From assembly GCA_963785075.1 (NCBI GenBank), contig CAWATW010000004.1, positions 682,001 through 746,000 on the forward strand: a DNA stretch of 64,000 nt. The letters are read 5' to 3'. The notes below the pieces were generated by a model that saw nothing but the letters and a program-made list of their open reading frames with translations, ran no database searches and had not been told where the DNA came from. Shown here in pieces: positions 32,669 through 40,351 of the stretch; positions within the stretch are counted from its first letter, which is position 1; each line of letters opens with the position of its first letter. The DNA is from JAOUGY01 sp963785075. GTDB lineage: Bacteria > Actinomycetota > Acidimicrobiia > Spongiisociales > ZC4RG35. A program made the translations under genes and the position numbers.

Positions 32669-33808
32669 GTGGCAAGCGTGACCCCACCGTCGTTCACGAT
32701 CGGCGTCGAGGAGGAGTATCTCCTGGTCGATCGCACGACCCGCAACCTCGTGTCATCGCCGAGCCCGAACCTGTGGCAAGCGGCTCATCGGCGTCTCGGC
32801 TCGGCGGTGATGCCCGAACTCCTCAAAGCACAGATCGAGATCGCCACGAGACCCCACTCCAGCACCGGCGACCTTCGTGATGATCTCATCGACAAGCGAA
32901 GAGCGGTCGTCGAGACCGCAGCCGAATTCGACAACGCCATCATCGCCGCCTCCACCCACCCGTTTGCGCTCTGGTGGGAGCAGGAACCCACCGACCAGGA
33001 CCGCTACCTGATGCTCGCCCAGGACCTCGCCGTCGTAGGCCGGCGGATGGTGATCTGCGGGATGCATGTCCACGTGGCGATCGAGGACCCCGAGATGCGA
33101 ATCGATCTGATGAATCAGGCCACCTACTTCTTGCCGCATCTCTTGGCGTTGTCGACGTCGTCGCCCTTCTGGGGCACTCACAACACCGGCCTCAAGAGCT
33201 ACCGCATGAACGTCTTCCGCACGCTGCCACGCACCGGGCTCCCGGAGCACTTCGAGTCACATGCAGAGTACGAGCGTCACGTCGATGTCCTCGTCAGCGC
33301 CGGTCTGATCGAAGACGCATCGAAGATCTGGTGGGACATCCGGCCATCGGGCCGATACCCGACGCTCGAGCTCCGCGTGTGCGACATCTGCACTCGCTGG
33401 GAGGACGCCATTGCGATCGCCTCGCTCTACCGCTGCATCCTCCACATGCTCTACCGGTTGCGCAGGGAGAACCAACGCTGGCGTCGGTACGCCAACATGC
33501 TGGTGGCCGAGAATCTGTGGCGGGCTCAGCGCTACGGCGTCGAAGGCAGCCTGATGGACTTCGGGCAGTCGGCACTCATCCCGTTCACGGAGCTCGCCGA
33601 TGAACTCGCCTTCCTCGTGCAGCCGGATGCGGAGATCCTGGGGTGCGTCGATGAGATCGAGCACATCCGTACCATCGCCCGCCATGGCACGTCGGCGAAG
33701 CGTCAGATCGCCATCTTCGAAGCCGCCGTCGATGCAGGCGCCGACACGGGCGAAGCGCTGCGAGCGGTGGTCGACGAGCTCATCACCGACACGGAACGCG
33801 GGCTCTGA
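32669..33808 (+). CDS. glutamate-cysteine ligase family 2 / YbdK-type carboxylate-amine ligase
   Basis: 379 aa. The hallmark FTIGVEEEYLLVDRTTRNLV at the N-terminus starts the GCS2 fold; further motifs are MPELLKAQIEIATRPHSSTG, IAASTHPFALWWEQEP, MVICGMHVHVAIEDPEMRID and RPSGRYPTLELRVCDICTRW. The family joins glutamate to an amine such as cysteine using ATP; whether this makes gamma-glutamylcysteine, an F420 or mycothiol precursor, or another amide is not decidable here. GTG 32669 is 6 nt after a TATGGT box (32657-32662). Confidence 0.88.
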   Translation: MASVTPPSFTIGVEEEYLLVDRTTRNLVSSPSPNLWQAAHRRLGSAVMPELLKAQIEIATRPHSSTGDLRDDLIDKRRAVVETAAEFDNAIIAASTHPFALWWEQEPTDQDRYLMLAQDLAVVGRRMVICGMHVHVAIEDPEMRIDLMNQATYFLPHLLALSTSSPFWGTHNTGLKSYRMNVFRTLPRTGLPEHFESHAEYERHVDVLVSAGLIEDASKIWWDIRPSGRYPTLELRVCDICTRWEDAIAIASLYRCILHMLYRLRRENQRWRRYANMLVAENLWRAQRYGVEGSLMDFGQSALIPFTELADELAFLVQPDAEILGCVDEIEHIRTIARHGTSAKRQIAIFEAAVDAGADTGEALRAVVDELITDTERGL

Positions 33809-33817
33809 GTCCGCCGT

Positions 33818-34393
33818 CTATCGGAGCTTCCACCGATACCAGAGGAGCGCAGCGGGCTCGCGGACCATCCACCGGAGATCCCGCCCCGGACAGCCAGTTG
33901 TAGGCGCGGGGACCGCGTCGATACCCAGGCGCTCGGCTGCGAAGACCGCCCGCGGGAGATGGAACGGCTCGGTCACAACGAGCACCCTGGGCCGTTCGAC
34001 ATCTCCGAGCAACCTCAGCGAAAACGTCAGGTTCTCGATGGTCGACGTCGCCTGGTCCTCGACCAGGATCGCCTCATCGGACAGACCGAGATCGAGGGCG
34101 ATGGCACGCATCGTCTCAGCTTCGATCAGACCGTCGCGAGGGTCGAATCCACCCGACACCACCATCACCGGGGCGAGGCCTCGTTGGACGAGCCGGACCC
34201 CCTCCCGAACCCGTGTGGCCATGCAGGGGTTCGGGCCACCGCGTGCGATCGAGCTCGTGCCGAGGACCACCACGGCGTCGGAAGCCGCCGGTGAGGGCCA
34301 CTCGTTTCGGGCCACGATGTAGGAGAGCGCTGCAGCCCATGCCGTCGCGCCGACCGCCACCGCAGCGATCAGGACACGCCGAACATGCCTCAC
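33818..34393 (-). CDS. YdcF/SanA-type DUF218 membrane protein
   Basis: About 191 aa with one N-terminal TM (RVLIAAVAVGATAWAAALSY). DUF218 pattern: AVVVLGTSSIARGGPNPCMA, MVVSGGFDPRDGLIEAETMR, EDQATSTIENLTFSLRLLGD, VLVVTEPFHLPRAVFAAERL. Family members act in envelope integrity or vancomycin sensitivity. The start is taken as GTG 34393, which overlaps the stop of the preceding gene (GTGA, 34390-34393). Confidence 0.85.
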   Translation of the reverse strand: MRHVRRVLIAAVAVGATAWAAALSYIVARNEWPSPAASDAVVVLGTSSIARGGPNPCMATRVREGVRLVQRGLAPVMVVSGGFDPRDGLIEAETMRAIALDLGLSDEAILVEDQATSTIENLTFSLRLLGDVERPRVLVVTEPFHLPRAVFAAERLGIDAVPAPTTGCPGRDLRWMVREPAALLWYRWKLR

Positions 34394-34806
34394 CAAGCCC
34401 AGCCCCGACCGGGTCGGATCAACACCGGCACGTGATATCGCTGCGAGAACGCCTCGATCGAGATGCCCAGCCCATTCTCGATCCGCTCCCGGTACTTCTC
34501 CACGTACGCGGCGTGGCCGGATGCGCCCGGGTGGGAGCGATCGACACGGGCCTGGCCCGCAACCACCGCCACGCTGCCACCACGATCATCGGAGTTGAAG
34601 TTGAGTGCCACCCGAGGGTTGGCCTCGATGTTCGAAATACGCAGTGAACTCATCGAGTACACCAGCACCTCGTCGCCCGACCACCAGAACCACACGAGCG
34701 ACGGATACGGCGCACCTTCGGGCCCGACTGTCGTCAGCCAGACGAGGTGGTCCCGTTGGAGACGGGTCAGAATCTTGTGCCCGATCTCGCCGTCCCAGTC
34801 GACCAT
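34390..34806 (-). CDS. PPOX-class F420-type oxidoreductase / pyridoxamine-oxidase-like protein
   Basis: About 138 aa split-barrel protein: ILTRLQRDHLVWLTTVGPEG, APYPSLVWFWWSGDEVLVYS, SLRISNIEANPRVALNFNSD, GGSVAVVAGQARV. It resembles actinobacterial Rv3369-like F420/FMN-binding proteins. ATG 34806 has the best SD in this area (AAGGAG, 8 nt); the upstream frame to 34878 runs into the divergent LLM gene's leader and is rejected. Coupled to the YdcF gene by a GTGA overlap. Confidence 0.88.
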   Translation of the reverse strand: MVDWDGEIGHKILTRLQRDHLVWLTTVGPEGAPYPSLVWFWWSGDEVLVYSMSSLRISNIEANPRVALNFNSDDRGGSVAVVAGQARVDRSHPGASGHAAYVEKYRERIENGLGISIEAFSQRYHVPVLIRPGRGWAW

Positions 34807-34876
34807 TCCAGATGCTCCTTGTTCGCTCGCAACACTAGGTTCGTCTGCAGAACTTTCATCGAAGGAGGAAACGCCC

Positions 34877-35665
34877 ATGAACAGACCCGTCCGGATCGGG
34901 GTTCAGCTCCATCCCCAGCACGCCGAGTACGCAGACATCCGAAGGGCGGTGGTCGCCGCCGAAGAAATGGGCGCCGACATCGTCTACAACTGGGACCACT
35001 TCTTCCCGCTGTACGGAGGCTCGCCCGACAGCAACGTGGGCAAGCACTTCGAGTGCTGGACCATGCTCGGTTCGTGGGCGGAGATCACGGATCGGGTCGA
35101 GATCGGCGCCCTCGTGACCTGCAACAGCTACCGAAACCCAGAGCTGCTCGCAGACATGGCACGCACAGTCGACCACGCTTCAGACGGGCGGCTGATCCTC
35201 GGCATCGGGGCCGGATGGTTCGAGAAGGACTACGACGAATACGGCTACGACTTCGGCACGGCCGGATTGCGCCTCGCCGACCTCGAGCAGGCGCTGCCCC
35301 GCATCGAGTCCAGGCTCTCCAAGCTCGACCCGCCACCGACGCGCAACATCCCCATCCTCATCGGCGGCGGAGGCGAGAAGAAGACGTTGCGCTACACGGC
35401 GCGACATGCCGACATCTGGCACAGCTTCGGCGACCCGGACACCTTCGGACGGAAGTCCAGGATCCTCGACGAGTGGTGCGAGAAGGAAGGGACCGATGCT
35501 GCGGCCATCGAGAGGTCGGTGGGTGTCGAGGCCGACAAGATCGAGACTGCGGACACCTTGTACGACCTCGGTGCCCGGCAGTTCACGATCGGGCTCAACG
35601 GCCCGGGGTATGACCTGGCGCCGGTTGCGGACTGGCTGGCATGGAGGGATCAGAAGAACGGCTGA
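34877..35665 (+). CDS. F420-dependent LLM-class oxidoreductase
   Basis: 262 aa. The actinobacterial F420-type LLM signature is clear: VRIGVQLHPQHAEYADIRRA, DIVYNWDHFFPLYG, TDRVEIGALVTCNSYRNPEL, DGRLILGIGAGWFEKDYDEY and IPILIGGGGEKKTLRYTARH. ATG 34877 follows SD AAGGAGG; a longer frame back to 34463 overlaps the divergent PPOX gene and is a shadow. The divergent pairing of two F420-type enzymes suggests common control. Confidence 0.92.
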   Translation: MNRPVRIGVQLHPQHAEYADIRRAVVAAEEMGADIVYNWDHFFPLYGGSPDSNVGKHFECWTMLGSWAEITDRVEIGALVTCNSYRNPELLADMARTVDHASDGRLILGIGAGWFEKDYDEYGYDFGTAGLRLADLEQALPRIESRLSKLDPPPTRNIPILIGGGGEKKTLRYTARHADIWHSFGDPDTFGRKSRILDEWCEKEGTDAAAIERSVGVEADKIETADTLYDLGARQFTIGLNGPGYDLAPVADWLAWRDQKNG

Positions 35666-35783
35666 GCTCGGAACGGTCCGACTCCGCGTTGACGAGTTCG
35701 AGCGGATCCGGCGAGACCTCACCGACGAAGGGGGCGAACCGACGTCGGCACATCCGGAGGCACCGCCGACGCCCGTCGGATGA

Positions 35784-36704
35784 TCAGCCGGGCGATGGAT
35801 GGGTGGCCACCTCGAGCCTCGCCTGGTTGGCAGCCCTGTCTGCGTCGTCGGACACCACGGGCCGGCGGCGGGACCAGATGAAGAGCCCAACCCCGAGAAC
35901 AGCAGCTCCCAACCCCGAGATCTGATTCCAGGTGAAAGAGCCCACCGTGGCATCGCCATTCCCGAATCGCAGGAAGTCGAGCACGAAGCGCTGGAGGCCG
36001 TACCAGACGACCCAGATCGAGAACAGCTGGCCGTAGCGCAGCTCGACCCGTCGCGAAAGGACGTACAAGACGCCGAGCGTCAGGACTGCCCCGATCAGGT
36101 CGTACGCCGCGACATGGTGATACACGCCGGGATCCGTCGTCCCGGGGATGGGGCACAACCCGTTGGGTAGCGCCTCGGCGGTCGAGCACTCGAGAAGATC
36201 GTGTTGGGGGGCCACGTCGTACCCGGGACGGATCCCGTAGCCCCATGGCACGGTGGTGGCGGTGCCGAGATGCTCGACGATGGCCAGGTCGCCGATCCGA
36301 CCCACGACGGTGCCGATCGCCAGCCCGAACGCCGACGCATCGAACACCGCCGGTCGGGGAAGCCCCACCTTTCGCATTCGCCACCAGCCGGCGAGGATGC
36401 CGCCGGCGAAGCCACCCATGATCGAGAAGTTTCCCCGGATCGGGTTCAACACCTCGGACAACGGGGCTCCGTCGATGATCTGCGCCGGCGATGTGAAGTA
36501 ACGGGCTCCGAGGATGGCACCGAAGATCGCCCAGGTCAGGACGGATTGATAGGCGGCCGTGTCGTAGCCGCGCCGATCGAGCTCGAGCGTGGCGAGCCAC
36601 CCACCGATGATGAACCCGATTGCGGCGAACAGCCCATGCAACGAGAACTGGAGTGGGCCGATGTCCCAGATCGGTATCGGCGGATAGCTGATGGCGGCGA
36701 GCAC
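35784..36704 (-). CDS. lgt: prolipoprotein diacylglyceryl transferase
   Basis: 306-aa membrane enzyme that adds diacylglycerol to lipobox Cys of prolipoproteins, the first lipidation step. PLQFSLHGLFAAIGFIIGGW contains the essential His region; GARYFTSPAQ, NFSIMGGFAGGILAGW and GLAIGTVVGRIGDLAIVEHL (Lgt signature, with GD in place of the usual GN) follow, and QRFVLDFLRFG near the end. A ~40-residue insert (GIRPGYDVAPQHDLLECSTA) holds Cys and His. It follows the rhodanese lipoprotein gene by 30 bp in the same direction. Confidence 0.92.
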   Translation of the reverse strand: MLAAISYPPIPIWDIGPLQFSLHGLFAAIGFIIGGWLATLELDRRGYDTAAYQSVLTWAIFGAILGARYFTSPAQIIDGAPLSEVLNPIRGNFSIMGGFAGGILAGWWRMRKVGLPRPAVFDASAFGLAIGTVVGRIGDLAIVEHLGTATTVPWGYGIRPGYDVAPQHDLLECSTAEALPNGLCPIPGTTDPGVYHHVAAYDLIGAVLTLGVLYVLSRRVELRYGQLFSIWVVWYGLQRFVLDFLRFGNGDATVGSFTWNQISGLGAAVLGVGLFIWSRRRPVVSDDADRAANQARLEVATHPSPG

Positions 36705-36734
36705 GGAGACGAGAGTACCGGCCGAGGCCGGGTA

Positions 36735-37136
36735 TCAGCGCGTGATCGGGAGCCCGGCTTGCTCCCATGCGAGGATACCGCCGTCGACCTCGGCGACGTC
36801 GGCGAACCCGAGCTCCTCCATCATCTCGGCCGTCGTGCCGCTCCGATTGCCCGACCGACAGTAGAGCACATAGGGCGTCTCAGGGTCGAGCGCCGCCAGC
36901 TGGTCGGAGAAATCGCCCGCGTAGAAGTCGATGTTCACGGCGTTGGCGAGATGCCCCTCGCCGAATTCCTCCGGGGTCCGCACATCGAGGACCACCAGAT
37001 CGGTCGGCGCCGCGTCGATGACCGCCTGGGCCTCGGTTGCCGCGACGGCCCGGATACCGGTGGCGAGCGTGTCGGTGCCCGACGAGCAGGCGACGAGCCC
37101 GATCGAGAGAATGAGAAGATATGCAAATTTCCGCAT
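36735..37136 (-). CDS. rhodanese-like lipoprotein
   Basis: 133 aa. Signal and lipobox: KFAYLLILSIGLVACSSG (Cys about residue 17). The mature part is a single rhodanese domain: LVVLDVRTPEEFGEGHLANA, VNIDFYAGDFSDQLAAL, YVLYCRSGNRSGTTAEMMEE with active-site Cys in CRSGNRSG, ending VDGGILAWEQAGLPITR. It would act outside the membrane as a sulfur or thiol carrier. ATG 37136 is 8 nt after a TAACCT box (minus strand 37145-37150). It sits upstream of lgt, which would lipidate it. Confidence 0.9.
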   Translation of the reverse strand: MRKFAYLLILSIGLVACSSGTDTLATGIRAVAATEAQAVIDAAPTDLVVLDVRTPEEFGEGHLANAVNIDFYAGDFSDQLAALDPETPYVLYCRSGNRSGTTAEMMEELGFADVAEVDGGILAWEQAGLPITR

Positions 37137-37191
37137 GTGTGAAGAGGTTAGCCGGTGTGGAAGACAAAAGAACGTGCCGCCGGTCCCTCCG

Positions 37192-37240
37192 GTACCGAGT
37201 ACAAAGTACTGAGTACTGGGTACTGGGTACTGGGTACAGT
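37192..37240. repeat. degenerate 7-bp tandem repeat array C1
   Basis: Seven in-phase heptamers: GTACCGA, GTACAAA, GTACTGA, GTACTGG three times, GTACAGT. It lies in the 218-bp gap between the rhodanese and ctaB genes. Confidence 0.9.
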
Positions 37241-37297
37241 ACGTGGCCCGGCGACTGCCTAGAACGCACAGACCGCGCACGCCGGTATCCGGTCTGA

Positions 37298-37339
37298 GTA
37301 CTTGGTACGGAGTACCTGGTGCTGAGTACTGGGTACTGC
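37298..37339. repeat. degenerate 7-bp tandem repeat array C2
   Basis: Six in-phase heptamers of the same family as C1: GTACTTG, GTACGGA, GTACCTG, GTGCTGA, GTACTGG, GTACTGC. Separated from C1 by 57 bp of unrelated sequence; it ends 15 bp before the ctaB stop. Confidence 0.9.
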
Positions 37340-37354
37340 CGGGCGAAGCCCGGC

Positions 37355-38254
37355 CTAGACCAACCGGTCGGCGAGCATCGCTCCGAACAACAGCGCAAGG
37401 TACAGCGTCGAATACCCGAAGAGCTTCATGGTTCGCTCGGGGTTGAACACGACCCGGAACGACTCGATCACGAGCCATCCCCCGAGAGCGACCGCCGACA
37501 CCATGTAGATCCAACTCATGCCCGCCGCCGGCACCAGCGCCAGCGAGAACAGCACGGTGATGCCTGAATAGAGCAGCATCTGGCGGGTGGTGGCGGCAAC
37601 GCCACGGACCACGGGCATCATGGGGATGCCGGCTGCGGCGTAGTCATCGTTGTACTTGACTGCCAACGCCCAGAAATGGGGCGGGGTCCAGGCGAAGATG
37701 ATGGCGAAGAGGATCCAGGCCGGGGTGGCGAGAGCGCCCGTCACCGCCGCCCAACCGACCAGTACCGGCGCCGCTCCGGCGGCCCCGCCGATCACGATGT
37801 TCTGGTCGGTCGTTCGCTTCAAGACCTTCGTGTAGAAGAGGTAATAGAAGAAGACGGCGCCCGTCGAGATTGCGGCGGCAAGCAGATTGGTGAACACCCA
37901 CAGCCACACGAACCCAACGGCCGTGAGGGCCCAGCCGAACACACGGGCGTTGTGCGGCTCCACCTGTTGGCGGGGAAGCGGCCTGCGCGCCGTCCGGCGC
38001 ATCACCTGATCGATGTCTCTGTCGTGGTAGTTGTTGAGCGCATTGGCGCCACCGGCGGACAGGGTCCCACCGATCACGGTGGCCATCACCAGCCACGTAC
38101 CCGGCCATCCCGCTTCGGCCACGACCATCGCAGGCACGGTGGTGATCAGGAGCAACTCGATGATCCGAGGCTTGGTCAGCGCCACGTAGGCGCCGAGCCG
38201 GGCACCGAAACCGGGGGTACCGACGGCCTCAGGCAGGGTGACGGGTGCATCCAT
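37355..38254 (-). CDS. ctaB: protoheme IX farnesyltransferase (heme O synthase)
   Basis: 299-aa UbiA-family membrane enzyme that adds farnesyl to heme b, making heme O for the aa3-type oxidase encoded next door. Motifs: YVALTKPRIIELLLITTVPA, GGANALNNYHDRDIDQVMRR (first Asp-rich site NxxxDxxxD) and WVFTNLLAAAISTGA; second site region YTKVLKRTTDQNIVIGGAAG and TPPHFWALAVKYNDDYAAAG. A TAACCT box lies 9 nt before the ATG (minus strand 38264-38269). Divergent from the cox operon. Confidence 0.95.
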   Translation of the reverse strand: MDAPVTLPEAVGTPGFGARLGAYVALTKPRIIELLLITTVPAMVVAEAGWPGTWLVMATVIGGTLSAGGANALNNYHDRDIDQVMRRTARRPLPRQQVEPHNARVFGWALTAVGFVWLWVFTNLLAAAISTGAVFFYYLFYTKVLKRTTDQNIVIGGAAGAAPVLVGWAAVTGALATPAWILFAIIFAWTPPHFWALAVKYNDDYAAAGIPMMPVVRGVAATTRQMLLYSGITVLFSLALVPAAGMSWIYMVSAVALGGWLVIESFRVVFNPERTMKLFGYSTLYLALLFGAMLADRLV

Positions 38255-38302
38255 GAAGCACCGAGGTTACCGCCGTCGACGAGTTCAGGATCCGGGGATC
38301 GG

Positions 38303-38308
38303 TAGCCT
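38303..38308 (+). promoter_or_regulatory. -10 box TAGCCT of the thioredoxin-like lipoprotein
   Basis: TAGCCT, 6 nt, ATG 38315; first promoter of the cox region on the plus strand. Confidence 0.5.
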
Positions 38309-38314
38309 GCCGCG

Positions 38315-39148
38315 ATGCACCGATTCGCAGCCGTGATCGTCAGCCTCGCACTCATGTCGACCGCATGCGGCACCGACGAGCAATCCGCCACCGACCAGCT
38401 CACCGTCGTCGCCAGTTCGCCTGGTGCGGTCGCAGTGGGCGAACAGCGTGTGCTCATGGTGATCGCCGATCCCGAAGGGTCTCTGGCCGGCTCGCCCACC
38501 GATCCGGCAACTGCGACCTTCCGATCCCCTGACGGCACCGAGTACCCCGACGTGCCCACGAGATGGGTGTGGGGAATCGAGGGTGTACGAGGCTTCTACG
38601 TCGCCACATTCCTCTTCGAGAGCGCCGGCCTCTGGGAAGTCTCGCTCGCCATCCAGGAAGGCCGGGCCCAGCCTGCGGCCTTCCAGGTGTCCGAACAGGC
38701 GGTGGTGCCTGAGGTCGGCACCCGGGCCCCTCGATCGAGATCGGCGACGTCCGCCGACGCGCCCATCGACCAGATCTCGACCGATCCCGACCCTGAGCCC
38801 TCTTTCTACGAGCTCTCCCTCGCCGACGCCGTCGTCAACGGACGGCCGACCGTGATCGTCTTCGCCACCCCGGCGTTCTGCCAGACGGCCGTCTGCGGGC
38901 CCATGCTCGATCTGGTCAAGGTGTTGGCACCGGACCACCCCGATGCCGACTTCGTCCACGTCGAGATCTATGAGAACTTCGACGACCCCCAGGGACAACT
39001 CGTCGAGGTGGCGGCTGTCACCGAATGGGGGCTCCAGACCGAACCGTGGGTGTTCGTGGTCGATGCCGACGGGACCGTCTCAGCGCGTTTCGAGGGGGCC
39101 ATGGGCGCCGGCGAGCTGGAACAGGCGCTGGCCGACGTCGGGGCCTGA
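38315..39148 (+). CDS. exported thioredoxin-fold lipoprotein, possible oxidase assembly factor
   Basis: 277 aa. Signal/lipobox FAAVIVSLALMSTACGT (Cys about 18). Residues about 30-130 form a beta-rich domain (VLMVIADPEGSLAGSP, GFYVATFLFESAGLWEVSLA); the C-terminal half is thioredoxin-like: RPTVIVFATPAFCQTAVCGP, DFVHVEIYENFDDPQ, LQTEPWVFVVDADGTVSARF. The Cys pair is CQTAVC (C-x4-C), not the CxxC of thioredoxin or CxxxC of Sco. Its position before ctaC suggests copper or disulfide handling for the oxidase (inference). Confidence 0.8.
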   Translation: MHRFAAVIVSLALMSTACGTDEQSATDQLTVVASSPGAVAVGEQRVLMVIADPEGSLAGSPTDPATATFRSPDGTEYPDVPTRWVWGIEGVRGFYVATFLFESAGLWEVSLAIQEGRAQPAAFQVSEQAVVPEVGTRAPRSRSATSADAPIDQISTDPDPEPSFYELSLADAVVNGRPTVIVFATPAFCQTAVCGPMLDLVKVLAPDHPDADFVHVEIYENFDDPQGQLVEVAAVTEWGLQTEPWVFVVDADGTVSARFEGAMGAGELEQALADVGA

Positions 39149-39199
39149 GGACGCCATCGGACCCCGTCTTGCAGCACAATCGAGAATCCTCATGGGCAG

Positions 39200-39229
39200 T
39201 TGGCCTCGGGCGCGCCGTGTCCTTATAGT
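39200..39229 (+). promoter_or_regulatory. cox operon promoter
   Basis: TTGGCC (39200-39205), 18-bp spacer, TATAGT (39224-39229), then 8 nt to the ctaC ATG. TATAGT is among the best -10 matches in the window, fitting strong expression of the oxidase. Confidence 0.6.
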
Positions 39230-39237
39230 GCCGGGTC

Positions 39238-40329
39238 ATGGTCAGCCCCGGTGGTAGGAAGCGTTTCCCCTGGTCAGGGGTCCGTTGGAAGGTCGTCGGC
39301 GTAGCCCTCACCGCGCTCGCCATCTCGTCCTGCTCCTTCATCGAGATCGACTCGCCACTCAGCACCTTTGAGCCGGCCGGGCCTTTCGCCGACCGCATCG
39401 ACGGTCTGTTCTGGCCCGTGTTCTGGACCGCCACCGTCATCTTCGCCCTCGTCCAGGGACTCATCATCGTGACCGTCGTCGTGTTCCGGGACCGGCCGGG
39501 CCGCAAGGAGCCGAAGCAGATCCACGGCAACGCAGTGCTCGAGATCACCTGGACGGTGATTCCAACGCTGATCCTGGCGGTGCTGGCCGTGCCCACCGTC
39601 CAGGCGGTCTTCGACCTCACCGAGTGTGGGGACGATGCGATCACCGTCGAGGTGATCGGCCATCAGTGGTGGTTCGAGTACCAGTACCCAGAACATGGTG
39701 ACATCGTGACCGCCAACACGCTCGTGATGCCTGTGGACCAGGAGATCTGTGCGGTCATGACCTCCGAGGATGTGCTCCACAACTACTGGATTCCGCATCT
39801 CAACGGCAAGCGGTACCTGGTGCCCGGACAGGAGACGTTGCTTCGCCTCCAGGCCGATGAGGTCGGCGAGTATTGGGGTCATTGCGCCGAGTTCTGCGGG
39901 CTATCCCACTCTCTCATGAGGGCACGCGTCGAAGTGCTGTCGGCCGAAGACTTCGATGCATGGGTGACATCTCAGCAAGAGCCGGCCCCGGTGCCGGCCG
40001 AGGGCACACCCGAATGGGAGGGTCTCCAGGTCTACCTGAACAAGGGATGCACCGCCTGCCATGCCGTCGACTTCGAGGACAACGGAGCCGGCATCGAAGA
40101 CGTCATTCGACCGGAAGGCTCGTTCCGCGGTCCGAACCTCACCCACTTCGCCAGCCGCAACGTCTTCGCCGGGGCCTACCTGCCATCTGTCGACGTCCCG
40201 TACGAGGAGGGTCTCGCCCAGTGGCTGGCCGATCCGCCGGCGGTCAAGCCGGGCTCGTTCATGCCGAACCTGGGTCTCACCGGCGAGGAGATCGACAATC
40301 TGATCGTTTGGTTGGAGAGCAACGAATGA
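39238..40329 (+). CDS. ctaC: caa3 cytochrome c oxidase subunit II with fused cytochrome c
   Basis: 363 aa. Likely lipoprotein signal ending LTALAISSC (Cys about 32), then two TM helices (about 58-82 and 105-125). CuA domain: IGHQWWFEYQYPE, HNYWIPHLNGKRYLVPGQ (His181) and WGHCAEFCGLSHSLM with Cys216, Cys220, His224 and Met227. The C-terminal cytochrome c domain has CTACH (271-275) and a possible axial Met in GSFMPNLGL. It accepts electrons and passes them to subunit I. First gene of ctaC-D-E-F-G. Confidence 0.96.
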   Translation: MVSPGGRKRFPWSGVRWKVVGVALTALAISSCSFIEIDSPLSTFEPAGPFADRIDGLFWPVFWTATVIFALVQGLIIVTVVVFRDRPGRKEPKQIHGNAVLEITWTVIPTLILAVLAVPTVQAVFDLTECGDDAITVEVIGHQWWFEYQYPEHGDIVTANTLVMPVDQEICAVMTSEDVLHNYWIPHLNGKRYLVPGQETLLRLQADEVGEYWGHCAEFCGLSHSLMRARVEVLSAEDFDAWVTSQQEPAPVPAEGTPEWEGLQVYLNKGCTACHAVDFEDNGAGIEDVIRPEGSFRGPNLTHFASRNVFAGAYLPSVDVPYEEGLAQWLADPPAVKPGSFMPNLGLTGEEIDNLIVWLESNE

Positions 40330-40351
40330 TGACTACCCGTAGGGGGAATCG

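Noticed and set aside
34463..34876. 138-residue N-terminal extension of the F420 LLM enzyme
   Set aside because: Antisense to the PPOX gene; the LLM barrel and a strong SD begin at 34877.
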